A stretch of DNA of 64,000 nucleotides, from contig UESW01004558.1 of assembly GCA_900491605.1 (NCBI GenBank), positions 667,920 to 731,919 of the forward strand, read 5' to 3'. Shown here piece by piece: positions 12,059-21,741 of this stretch. This DNA comes from Calamus simplicifolius. Taxonomy: Eukaryota; Streptophyta; Magnoliopsida; Arecales; Arecaceae. Position 1 is the first letter of the stretch. Each line of letters starts with the position of its first letter. Both the position numbers and the translations under genes were made by a program. A model generated the notes under the pieces. That model saw only the letters and a list, made by a program, of their open reading frames with translations, was not told the origin of the DNA and made no database searches.

Positions 12059-13090
12059 AACTAAACTTCATGGTGCCTCCAAGTCTTAATGATAAGAAAC
12101 AATCAGGTAATTAAAAAGAAAAAACAGGCAAGAAAAGGAAAATTAAAATTTTTATTGGACTCCAAAGCAACATGGCCATGAAAACTCAGCAAGTTCACAC
12201 ATGATCGATATAACTGGAGTAATTTGAACCAAGTTGTAGCATGGCCAAGTAAAATTTACTGATATGATGCTCACAGTTTGATCTGGTTCACATCTCATGT
12301 AGATTAGATCTATCCAAGTATTTCTTCAAGGCCATAGGATATCTTATTCTATTAACCAATGTTTGATGGTGTTGTTGAATGTTGTCCCCTCCACCACATA
12401 AAAAATCACATGTAGCATCGAATCCAAGTGGCATTACTGTATTAGTCTTCTTCTCACCCCTCTCTTTTGAACTGGGATTCTATAAAATCCCAACAGGCAT
12501 CATTTAGAGGGCATAAAGAGGCTGGGATCTTTAGCCAAACAGTACTGCATGCGAGGGAGTAAAAGATTTCCAGCATTTTAATATGGGAGGCCTCAGAAGT
12601 GGTGGCATCTTCAGTTGGGCTCAACTTTGCCGATTATAAAACTCCCCTAAAAGTTATGTATGATACCCTCTCTGACCCACTAACCAATTATACTAATCAA
12701 GCAAAGTCGTACCAGGTGACTTCCAAAGGCAGAGAATCTAAAGATAATAATGGAATCGATGCTTACAGATGGGATGCCTGCAGCTAAGGGCAGAGGGAAG
12801 ATTAAATATCTATGGGGATGAATGGAATAGAGGCACTATAGATGATTTCTTCAGTCTTTTTTTTTTTAAATATTCTTTTTTGGTATGCCTGTCCTTATAA
12901 AGATTTAATGTTTTAAGAACATACTTTTCTTGCTAGGTGTTTCCCTGTTTAAAGTTTATCTTTGTGATCTGTTAGGTCCGGACATATATTATGTGCAGCG
13001 AGTTCATCAAATTGATTGCTCATCTATAAGGTGACCTTATCGCCAGAGGCAATTGATCACAACCATCAGATAAGTAGGATTCTAGATATG
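12059..13090. other. Intergenic DNA before the minisatellite-rich element
   Basis: Low-complexity AT-rich DNA with one 62-codon open frame (12599-12787) that shows no known domain. It ends with ACCCT (13091-13095), the left target duplication of the next element. Confidence 0.55.
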
Positions 13091-13095
13091 ACCCT
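13091..13095. other. Left target-site duplication ACCCT
   Basis: ACCCT directly precedes the left LTR and recurs at 19506-19510 directly after the right LTR. A 5-bp duplication is the normal footprint of LTR element integration and shows that both LTR ends are correctly placed. Confidence 0.9.
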
Positions 13096-13679
13096 TGATG
13101 ACGTTCGATCACCTCTCCTGGACGTCGGAAACGGAGGCACTTCTCGAATCCTCGCCTCGCCGGGTTGCCTGCAAGGAAATCCCGGAGCCAGAGGGGGCTC
13201 CGGCGGGACCCTCCGACGGCCAAGTTAGTGACTGAGGTCACAGCTGAAGAAGGGCTCGAGTGAGCCCTGTTTTGTGTGAAAAAGAGGGGTCTCCGAGAGG
13301 AGGAATCCCATTGAGAGTTGAGATGGCGATTTTGGGGGTTATCGCGCGTACCTGACTGGTGAGTGGATTCACCTTTTTATAGGGGTTGACCCTGGTATGA
13401 TCACGTAGGATTGCGTGAGTCAGAAGATCTGCAGAGCCCTTGCGTGAATCTGGACTGGTTGGTGGGTTACGTCCCATCAGCAGCAGGGCTGTTGGGCGGC
13501 ACGCGTCTGGTGTTGTCGAGCGGCGCGCATCAAAGAGGCGGTTTTTTTGAGCTGCTGGGGCTAATTTGGCAGGAACCGGGGAGTCCCATCTTGTCAGGGC
13601 CGAGCTGGGTCGACCCGAGATGGCTGGGGCCCGTCCCGCTGGCAAGGCAGTGCTGGGGCGGGGTCGAATCGGCGGACTT

Positions 13680-14395
13680 GAAGACGCTGGGGCCGAGTTG
13701 GGCCGGCCAGGGATGGCCTTGGCCGACTCGGCGGAACTGGAGACGCCGGGGCCGAGTCGGGCCGGCCTGGGATGGCCTTGGCCGACTCGGCGGGACTGGA
13801 GACACCGGAGCCGAGTCGGGCCGGCCTGGAATGGCCTTGGCCGACTCGGCGGGGCTAGAGACGCCGGGGCCGAGTTGGGCCGGCCTGGAATGGCCTTGGC
13901 CGACTCGGCGGGGCTAGAGACGCCGGGACCGAGTCGGGCCGGCCGGGGATGGCCTTGGCCAACTCGGCGGGACTGGAGACGCCGGGGCCGAGTCGGGCCG
14001 GCCGGGGATGGCCTTGGCCGACTCGGCGGGACTGGAGACGCATGGGCCGAGTCAGGCCGGCCTGGAATGGCCTTGGCCGACTCGGCGGGACTGAAGATGC
14101 CGGGGCCGAGTCAGGCCGGCCGGGGATGGCCTTGGCCGACTCGGCGGGACTGGAGATGCCGGGGCCGAGTCGGGGACGGCCTTGGCCGACTCGGCGGGGT
14201 TGGAGACGCCGGGGCCGAGTCAGGCCGGCCGGGGACAGCCTTGGCCGACTCGGCTGGGCTGGAGACGCCGGGGCCGAGTCGGGCCGGCCGGGGATGGCCT
14301 TGGCCGACTCGGCGGGACTGGAGACGCCAGGGCCGAGTCGGGCCGGCCGGGGATGGCCTTAGCCGACTCGGTGGGACTGAAGAAGCCGGGGCCGA
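13680..14395. repeat. 59-bp GC-rich tandem repeat in the left LTR
   Basis: About twelve head-to-tail copies, each with GGGGCCGAGTCGGGCCGGCC, then GGGATGGCCTTGGCCGACTC, then GGCGGGACTGGAGACGCC. One unit near 14162-14211 is 10 bp short. Because 59 is not a multiple of three, successive units are read in all three frames. This gives long open frames with a period of 59 residues. Confidence 0.92.
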
Positions 14396-14660
14396 CTGGG
14401 AACGTGCCGGGGCTGCCTGGCTTGGAGAGGCCAGGGCCGGCTGGGAACGTGCCGGGGCCGGCTGGCTTGGAGAGGCCGGGGCCGGCTAGGAACGTGCCGG
14501 GGCCGACTGGCTTGGAGAGGCCGGGGCCGGCTGGGAACATGCCGGGGCCGCCTGGCTTAGAGAGGCCAGGGCCAGCTGGCTTGGAGAGGCCGGGGCCGGC
14601 TGGGAATGTGCTGGGGCCACCTGGCTTGGAGAGGCCGGGGCCGGCTGGCTTGGAGGTGCC
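14396..14660. repeat. 45-bp tandem repeat in the left LTR
   Basis: Units of GGGGCCGGCTGGGAACGTGC, then CGGGGCCGCCTGGCTTGGAG, then AGGCC follow the 59-bp block. Some copies are shortened to about 30 bp. The 45-bp length keeps frame and yields a 15-residue Pro/Gly-rich periodic frame. Confidence 0.88.
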
Positions 14661-14818
14661 GGCCTTGGAAGCGCCGGTCTTGGAGGTGTCGGCCTTAGAA
14701 GCGCCGGTCTTGGAGGTGTCGGCCTTTGGCCGACGCTGGCGGCCGGCGCTGGAGTCTGTCGGCCTTTGGGGCCGTCCAAAAAAAAATTTATTTTTTATGG
14801 GGTCAACTGGCCCTATCA

Positions 14819-14831
14819 AGTGCCCCCCACA
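14819..14831 (-). other. Polypurine-type tract of the gag-only element
   Basis: On the minus strand the bases before the left LTR read TGTGGGGGGCAC, followed by the LTR start TGATAGGGCC. A G-rich tract here fits a plus-strand primer and confirms minus orientation. Confidence 0.6.
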
Positions 14832-15109
14832 CTCCTTGAGCTTGCGTGCCCTGCACTGGCTAAGCGAAAGGAGTGTAGAACTTTTACCTTGGCACCTTGC
14901 GCTACCTTGGAGGGACGTCTGCATGCCTTTTTGGCTAGCCGAGCGCGGCTAGTAATCCTCTCCCAACGCGGGGTCTGGGAGTGAACCCCGGAGGGTGACC
15001 TGAGAGCTGGGAGACGTCAGGTTCCTTTTCTTTAAAGAAATTGGTCTCCTTTTGCAGGGTTGGTCTGCCCCCCAGAAAACTTTGTTGATTGGAATCCGCA
15101 GGTCTTGAG

Positions 15110-15825
15110 CTTGAGGGTGCCGACACGGAGCCGGTCTTGGGGGCCGGCGCGGAGGCCGGTCTTTGGTGCCAACGCGGAGTCGGTCTTTGGTGCCGACGCA
15201 GAGTCGGTCTTTGGTGGTTTTTCTATAACGCATTCAGATACTAATGAAAAGAAACATTTTCTCAGTGTAGTATACTTAGCTTTTTTCGCAGCTATTTGCC
15301 TTCGCGGGTCTTTGGTGCCGACGCGGAGTCGGTCCTTGGTGCCGACACGGAGCCGGTCTTTGTTGCCGACGCGGAGCCTGTCTTTGTTGCCGACGCGGAG
15401 TCGGTCTTTGGTGCCGACGCGGAGTCGGTCTTTGTTGCTGATACGGAGTCGGTCTTTGTTGCCGATACGGAGTCGGTCTTTGTTGCCAACGTGGTGCCGA
15501 CGCGGAGTTGGTCTTTGGCGCCAAGGCGGAGTTGGTCTTTGTTGCCGACGTGGAGTTGGTCTTTGGTGCCGATGTGGAGTCGGTCTTTGGTGCCGACGCG
15601 GAGTCGGTCTTTGGTGCCAACGCGGAGTCGGTCTTTGTTGCCAACGCGGAGTCGGTCTTTGGCGCCGATGCGGAGTCGGTCTTTGGCGCCGACGCGGTCT
15701 TTGGCGCCAACGCAGAGTTGGTCTTTGTTGCCGACACGGAGTTGGTCTTTGTTGCCGACGCGGAGTTAGTCTTTGGTGCCGACGCGGAGTCGGTCTTTGG
15801 TGCCGACGCGGAGCCGGTCTCTATC
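15110..15825. repeat. 24-bp minisatellite inside the gag-only element
   Basis: A unit of about GTCTTTGGTGCCGACGCGGA plus GTCG repeats over 20 times, mainly from 15300 to 15825, with an earlier small cluster at 15115-15215. Unit length is a multiple of three, so every frame on both strands stays open. One plus frame encodes an octapeptide repeat (VFGADAES). It sits between the gag stop and the 3' LTR, where pol would be in an autonomous element. Confidence 0.92.
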
Positions 15826-16009
15826 TAAGAAATATACTCATCCCAAGAGCGTGATAAGACAAGGATATTCTGAATAATACTTTATTAAAGAATCGGCAAG
15901 CTACTGATAATACCGTCCGCATTCCGAATGCGGGGGAGAAGCTTCCCATTTTGATGCCAGCTTGCTTCCTTTCGTCGGCTCCCCGAGCTGCTGCTCGCCC
16001 CTCATGAGG

Positions 16010-17587
16010 TCATGCTATTGTTCCTTCCGTTGGGGCATTGTTGAGGCAAATCTGAGGCGCTGGAGGTGCCGACGCACCTGGGGCCGCGAGGTTTCCTCGA
16101 ACGAACCTGCCCAAGTGGCCCTGCTGGACAAACTTTTCAATGGCCTTCTTCAACTGGCGGCAATCTTCGGTGTCATGCCCATAGTCTTGGTGATACCGGC
16201 AGTAAAGCTCTTTGCTACGGGGGTTTATTGACTTTAGGGGACGTGGGCATTGAAAGTAAGGCTCCTCCTCAATCTCTAGCAGGATGTGGGAGATCGGAGC
16301 CGTGAGAGGAGTAAACTGCCCCTTAGGAACTAGCGCCTGGGGCCGTTGGTCAAAGCGACTGGGCGGCTCGGGCTGCCTGGATCGTCCCTCAGCTGGTTCC
16401 GTGGGTGTTGGCTTCTTATTGGAACTCTTGCCGGCTTCCCTTCTGGACGAGTCAGCCTCGTTGGCACGGATGTACTTCTGGGCCCGGAGGAGAAGGTCGG
16501 AATAAGAGCTTGGGGGCTTCTTATCCAGGGAGAAGGTGAAGCAGGACGGAAGGAGTCCCCGCTTCAGCGCTAGGGAGGCCACCGCATCGTCGAGATGGTA
16601 GACCTCGAGGGCGGCGGTTTTGAATCGGGACACGAAGTCCCGCAGTGACTCTCCTTCCTTTTGGCGGACGGAGAAGAGGCTGTCTGCCACCCTTGGGATC
16701 CGGCGGCAGGCGTCAAAGTGGGTCAAAAATGCCCTCTCCAACTCCCGGAAGGAGTCGATGCTGTGAGGGGGCAGGCGTGAGTGCCATGCACGTGCGGCCC
16801 TCCGCAGAGTTGCGGGGAAGGCCTTGCAGAGGAGGGCATCTCGGGCACCCTGGATTTGCATCATAGCCTTGTAACATTCGAGGTAGTCGAGGGGATCAGT
16901 CGTACCATCGTACGGGTCCACCTGGGGGAAGCGGAACCTGGAGGGGACCGGTTCCTCCAGTATGCGGCGAGTGTAAGGAGGACGAGTATCGAACTCTTCC
17001 TCCGGCTGATGGTTGATCTTCTTGGCGAGCTCATCGAGGCGCCGGTTGTACTCCTCTAGGCGTTCCTCCGCCTAGCGGTTGATCGTCGGGGCCTTTCGAG
17101 ATGGCTCGGAGGAAGAAGAAGAAGAGGAGGCAGAAGGAGATGGAGACGGAAGTCGGGACTTTCGCCTGGGTTCCTCGTGATGATGTGGCTTGGGAGGAAA
17201 CTCGTTTGGGCCGTGGTCAGGGGACCGTGGCCGCTTAGAGGGCTCGCGCCGAGGCTTCCTGGGGGAAGCTTGACGTCAGCCGGTCTCTCGCCGACCGGCC
17301 TCCCGCCGGGGGGAGCCTCCCCTCGTCGACTGCTGACTGGCGAGGGGAGCAGTTTGATGCTAGGTGGCTACGGACTGTTGTTGCTGGAGCCCGTGGATCA
17401 TGGCGGTGAGATTCTGGACTTGCTGGGAAAGAGTCGCCAGCCGCTCCGCTGTTTGGACAGCGGCGTCCGACGGCGGGCAAGCGACCAAAGGATCGGCAGC
17501 AGGAGGATTGGCCTCCTGCTGTCTAGTTGGCGGGGGAAACCCCGCTGGGCAGCTGGTGGAGGCGTTCTGAGCTCGGGTCACCACCAT
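16010..17587 (-). pseudogene. Gag-like frame of the non-autonomous element, three stops
   Basis: The frame starts at an ATG read from 17587 (MVVTRAQNAS), only about 90 bp inside the 5' LTR, and runs in one frame to a stop at 16010-16012. It is interrupted by TAG at 17360-17362, TGA at 17276-17278 and TAG at 17072-17074. Order: a low-complexity N-terminus, a helical stretch (ERLEEYNRRLDELAKKINHQ), then the gag domain (DPYDGTTDPLDYLECYKAMM, ARAWHSRLPPHSIDSFRELE, FVSRFKTAALEVYHLDDAVA). The C-terminus has a zinc-knuckle-like CRYHQDYGHDTEDC. In the family this protein forms the virus-like particle. About 526 codons without any pol downstream is the diagnostic oddity. Confidence 0.88.
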
Positions 17588-18254
17588 GGCCTCTGAAAGA
17601 AGAGGGGGGACAAAAGATGTAGCTCAGGGAGAACGTTCGCTACCTTTTCTTATGCCCCCCTTCATGGCGCGTCAATCTGATGACGCTCGATCACCTCTCC
17701 TGGACGTCGGGAACGGAGGCGCTCCTCGAATCCTCGCCTCGTCGGGTTGCCTGCAAGGAAGTTCCGGGGCCGGAGGGGGCTTCGGCAGGACCCTCCGACG
17801 GCCAAGTTAGTGACTGAGGTCACAGCTGAAGAAGGGCTCGAGTGAGCCCTGTTTTGTGTGGAAAAGAGGGGTCTCCGAGAGGAGGAATCCCTTTGAGAGT
17901 TGAGATGGCGATTTTGGGGGTTATCACGCGTACCTGACTGGTGAGTGGATTCACCTTTTTATAGGGGTTGACCCTGGTATGATCACGTGGGATTGCATGA
18001 GTCAGAAGATCTACAAAGCCCTTGCATGAATCTGGGCTGGTTGGTGGGTTACGTCCCATCAGCAGCGGGCTGTTGGGCAGCGCGCGTCTGGCGTTGTCGG
18101 GCGGCGCACGTCTGAGAGACGGTTTTTTGAGCCGCTGCGGCTGATCTGGCGGGAACCGGGGAGTCCCATCTTGTCAGGGCCGAGCTGGGTCGACCCGAGA
18201 TGGCTAGGGCCCGTCCCGCTGGCAAGGCAGTGCCGGGACGGGGCCAAATCGGCG

Positions 18255-19050
18255 GACTTGGAGACGCCGGGGCCGAGTCTGGCCGGCCAGGGATGGCCTT
18301 GGCCGACTCGGCGGAACTGGAGACGCCGAGGCCGAGTCGGGCCGGCCTGGGATGGCCTTGGCCGACTCGGCGGGACTGGAGACGCCGGCGCTGAGTCGGG
18401 CCAGCCTGGAATGGCCTTGGCCGACTCGGCGGGGCTAGAGACGCCGGGGCCGAGTCGGGCCGGCCGGGGATGGCCTTGGCCGACTCGGCGGGACTGGAGA
18501 CGCCGGGGCCGAGTCGGGCTGGCCGGGGATGGCCTTGGCTGACTCGGTGGGACTGGAGACGCCGGGGCGAGTCGGACTGGCCTGGAATGGCCTTGGCCAA
18601 CTCGGCGGGGCTAGAGACGCCGGGGCCGAGTCGGGCCGGCCAGGGACGGCCTTGACCGACTCGGCGGGACTGGAGATGCCGGGGCCGAGTCGGGCCAGCC
18701 GGGGATGGCCTTGGCCCACTCGGCGGGACTGGAGACGCCAGGGACGAGTCGGGCCGGGACTGGAGACGCCGGGGCCGAGTCGGGCCGGCCGGGGATGGCC
18801 TTGGCCGACTCGGCGGGACTAGAGACGCCGGGGCCGAGTTGGGCCGACCGGGGATGGCCTTGGCCGACTCGGTGAGACTGGAGACACCGGGGCCGAGTCG
18901 GGCCGGCCGAGGATGGCCTTGGCCTACTCGGCGGGACTGGAGACGCCGGGGATGGCCTTGGCCGACTCGGCGGGACTGGAGACGCCGGGGCCGAGTCGGG
19001 CCGGCCGGGGATGGCCTTGGCCGACTCGGCGGGACTAGAGACACCGGGGT
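18255..19050. repeat. 59-bp tandem repeat in the right LTR
   Basis: About fourteen copies of the same unit as at 13680-14395, with two internally deleted units near 18740-18775 and 18945-18985. It supports expansion and contraction after insertion or before transposition. Confidence 0.92.
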
Positions 19051-19365
19051 CGACTGGGAACGTGCCGGGGCCGCCTGGCTTGGAGAGGCCGGGGCCGGCT
19101 GGGAACGTGCCGGGGCCGCCTGGCTTGGAGAGGCCGGGGCCAGCTGGGAACGCGCTGGGGCCGCCTGGCTTTGAGAGGCTGGGGCCGGCTGGGAATGTGC
19201 CGGGGCCGCCTGGCTTGGAGAGGCCGGGGCCGGCTGGGAATGTGCTGGGACCGCCTGGCTTGGAGAGGCTGGGGCCGGCTGGCTTGGAGAGGCCGGGGCC
19301 GGCTGGGAACGTGCCGGGGCCGCCTGGCTTGGAGAGGCCGGGGCCGGCTGGCTTGGAGGTGCCGG
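19051..19365. repeat. 45-bp tandem repeat in the right LTR
   Basis: Same Pro/Gly-type unit as 14396-14660, about seven copies, the last two shortened. Confidence 0.88.
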
Positions 19366-19510
19366 CCTTGGAAGCGCCAGTCTTGGAGGTATCGGCCTTT
19401 GGCCAGAGCTGGAGGCCGACGCTGGTGGCCGGCGCTGGAGTCTGTCGGCCTTTGGGGCCATCCAAAAAAAAAATTTATTTTTCGTGGGGTCAACTGGCCC
19501 CATCAACCCT

Positions 19511-19860
19511 CATAGGTTTAAGAGGTGGCTTTCATCAATGTAGCACTTTGCCTTATAGCCCCCACAGGTTCAAAAGGTGGCTTCCATCGATATAGTACTT
19601 TATCCTGTGTGGCACTTAGCTCCTGCACTTTCGGCTGGTGCATGATTTTGATACCATATTGTAACGATCCGAGCCCCGGGCCCGCAGCACCCACGAATCC
19701 GTTTCATTACAAAAAAGTAAGACGAACAAGGTTTATACCAGCTTGGGCCACCACAGTCTAAAAGGAATCCAATTGGTACTTGTCCATCTTCCTTAACTGG
19801 TTATAAATTATACAACCAACTCCCAATTTTTTGATGTGGAACATTGAGAGGGGCATCACA
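19511..19860 (-). mobile_element. Short LTR with primer-site-like flank, element remnant
   Basis: The block 19660-19860 begins TGTAACGATCCGAGCC and ends GGGGCATCACA, giving TG/CA termini and a length of about 201 bp. Directly to its left the minus strand reads TGGTATCAAAATC, close to a Met primer binding site. This would make it the 5' LTR of a minus-strand element whose body is cut at 19511, next to the gag-only insertion. 19511-19620 contains two imperfect copies of about 55 bp (GGTGGCTTTCATCAATGTAG and GGTGGCTTCCATCGATATAG). No coding remnant is left. Confidence 0.5.
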
Positions 19861-19983
19861 ATAGTCATCCTATAAGACTAGCTATATTCTTCATCAATGA
19901 AACTAGCTTAACATCAACTGATAATATACTTTTATTGATATAATTTAAAATAAAAGAAATTTTAAATTATTATTTTCAATCTG

Positions 19984-20075
19984 AGTACTCAACTCAACTC
20001 ATCTAAGCATTTTCTCAACTACATAGGATCGGCTACATAAATATGCTTCCTCCACTCTGCTCTATTCATGTTTAA
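19984..20075 (+). repeat. Dispersed plant repeat (GGTCGGCTACATGAATC type), copy 1
   Basis: Contains CAACTCAACTCATCTAAGC, then GGATCGGCTACATAAATATG and CTTCCTCCACTCTGCTCTAT. The same core recurs at 23304-23400 and 31051-31117. Such cores are widespread in angiosperm DNA and resemble the conserved 3' part of plant SINEs (recalled, not searched). No tRNA-like head is visible here. Confidence 0.6.
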
Positions 20076-20178
20076 GTCGATATGACGTCTAGCCCTTTGC
20101 ATAGTCTAATTTATTAGATTCATGTTTTAAGAGTTCTGACGAAATTTTACATTTGCTGTCAGCTATCTAACGCAATAT

Positions 20179-20181
<3 letters not shown>

Positions 20182-20231
<50 letters not shown>
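20182..20231. repeat. AT dinucleotide microsatellite
   Basis: About 25 uninterrupted AT units follow the dispersed repeat. Confidence 0.95.
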
Positions 20232-20234
<3 letters not shown>

Positions 20235-20651
20235 TACGCTCAAATGCATTTGTAAATATGTTTACACATGAATGGATGAATAAATTATATCTAAATAGAC
20301 AATTAATGGTCGTTAAGAAGACTAAGAAAACTTTTTTTATATAAAAACATCATGTAAGTATACTTTCTCAATGAGAAAATTATTCACACTTTAATATACA
20401 TCATGCATTATTTCTATATGGAATTTAATTCTAATATTTATTTATATATTTTTTTACTATCAAAAAATTTATATTAATAAATTAAAAACTTGTATGATAT
20501 AGTAAAAATGTAGAATAATAGGATTTAAAGTATCATAAATCCCTCAAAAGCAGGTTAATAAGTTTTGAAGAAGATTAACTATTCCTATAATGAAACTAAA
20601 AATCCTTAAGATTTTTAATCTGAAAAGTATTAGTTGCTTAAGAATAGTTTT

Positions 20652-21741
20652 TGATGATGCCTGATTATACTGAGCCGACATCCTTGAGCATCAGTGAACG
20701 GGTCGTGACCTTGCCAAAGAAGCTTTGCCTCGACTCCGAGATCTATAAGAAGTCTCGGGGACCGAATATTTCGATGAGAACCCTCCGACGCTCAAGTTAG
20801 TGATCAGAATCACAGTCGTGAGCTTGAAGAAGCTCGAGTGAGAGTTAAGAAGAAGAAGAGAAAATTTTCTAAGTGTTTACTTCAGTGCTCATACCTTGCT
20901 CAGGGATCCCTCTTATCCGTTTTGTTGCTGCTTTGAGTTTGCATGGCTTGCTGGATAAGATTGGAATCTCGTGATGAGCCATGATTTTTGCCCATGAAAT
21001 ATCAGAACTAGTGGGGTTGGATTCATCCTATCTGAACTGGGTGTATGGTACTTTATGGTAGACAATCATCTTTTGAAACTTATTAAAACTTCATAATGAA
21101 TGATGACTTTTTGAGTTCATCTAATCTAGGCAAATAAAGCTTCATGATGGATTATGACTTCTTGGGCTTGTGCCAGAATCAGAAGAGTTTATCTTATTAG
21201 ACATAGTTTGTCTTATTATACATATATAAATCATAGATGATTGGTAGGCCTATTATTGTTAGAAGCGAAGGCTTACTCAGGAAGTCAATAGTTGAGTTTA
21301 GGAATGAAAGGGGGATGAGGCTGCCTAGGAGCCGCCAATGAACTAGGGCCGCTTAGGAGCCGCCTGTGAACTAGGGCCGCCTTTGGGCCGCTTTGTGAAA
21401 TGGGGCCGTCTAGAAGCCGCCTATAAACTGGGGCCATCTTTGGGCCGCTTTATGAACTGGGCCACCTAGGAGTCGAAGTTGCCTATGAACCAGGGCTGCC
21501 TTTGGGTCACTTTGTCAACTGATGCCGCCTAGGAGCTGGAGCCGTCTTTGGGTCTCTTTGTGAACTAGGGCTGCCTAGGAGCCGCCTATGAATTGGGACC
21601 GCCTTTCGGCCGCTTTATGAGCCGAGACCATTTAGGAGTCGCCTATAAGTTGGGTCCACCTTTGGGCCGCTTTATTCAAACGACTCCCACTGTTAGTAAT
21701 TTTGGCCGTTAACTTACATGTGGCTCTTATCAGTCCCATCA
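20652..21741 (-). mobile_element. Diverged solo LTR related to the gag-only element
   Basis: The block starts TGATGATGCC and ends CCCATCA, the same terminal bases as the 13096-19505 element. It contains a diverged match to its LTR: CCCTCCGACGCTCAAGTTAG, then TGATCAGAATCACAG, then GAAGCTCGAGTGAG. Its second half is a different tandem repeat. The flanks are GTTTT (20647-20651) and GTTTC (21742-21746), a target duplication with one change. No internal region or second LTR is present, so it is best read as a solo LTR left by recombination. Strand is by analogy. Confidence 0.7.
21310..21680. repeat. Tandem repeat of about 56 bp in the solo LTR
   Basis: Six to seven degenerate units built from GGGCCGCCTAGGAGCCGCC, TATGAACTGGG and GCCGCCTTTGGGCCGCTTT. 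It occupies the same place as the 59-bp array in the related element but shares only its GGCCGCC flavour. Confidence 0.8.

Larger units (their letters stand above)
13096..14818 (-). repeat. 3' LTR of the gag-only element (1723 bp)
   Basis: The first about 570 bp are near-identical to the right copy (GATCACCTCTCCTGGACGTC onward). Then come about twelve 59-bp units and a 45-bp repeat block. The tail, GTCCAAAAAAAAATTTATTTT, is followed by GGGGTCAACTGGCCCTATCA. Long frames on both strands inside it are repeat artefacts. Confidence 0.9.
13096..19505 (-). mobile_element. Complete non-autonomous gag-only LTR retrotransposon (TR-GAG/LARD-like)
   Basis: Two long direct repeats, 13096-14818 and 17678-19505, start TGATGACG and end CATCA or TATCA. 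They are flanked by a perfect 5-bp duplication, ACCCT at 13091-13095 and 19506-19510. Between them lie 2859 bp with one gag-like frame on the minus strand and no protease, RT, RNase H or integrase. This matches the described class of terminal-repeat elements that carry only a gag domain and depend on another element's enzymes. The LTRs differ in tandem-repeat number (1723 and 1828 bp). GC content is far higher than in the surroundings. The gag frame has three stops, so the copy is likely dead even as a gag donor. Confidence 0.9.
17678..19505 (-). repeat. 5' LTR of the gag-only element (1828 bp)
   Basis: Near-identical to the left LTR at both ends. Internally it has about fourteen 59-bp units (18255-19050) and a longer 45-bp block (19051-19365). 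The difference of about 105 bp comes from repeat number. The first bases inside (minus strand GATTGACGCGCCATGAAGG) do not match the common Met primer site; I could not assign a primer tRNA. Confidence 0.9.

Noticed and set aside
13411..14984. Long frames of up to 307 codons, both strands
   Set aside because: They are produced by the 59-bp and 45-bp tandem units, occur in every frame and have no start context or domain.
13680..15825. Regular repeats considered as a CRISPR array
   Set aside because: The units are directly adjacent without unique spacers, and the genome is eukaryotic; they are minisatellites.
15060..15854. 264-codon frame with Arg/Ser-rich or VFGADAES repeats
   Set aside because: The 24-bp minisatellite keeps all frames open; there is no non-repetitive coding part.
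18049..19595. A 485-codon minus frame and several plus frames, Pro/Arg/Gly-rich
   Set aside because: Repeat artefact of the right LTR array, as in the left LTR.
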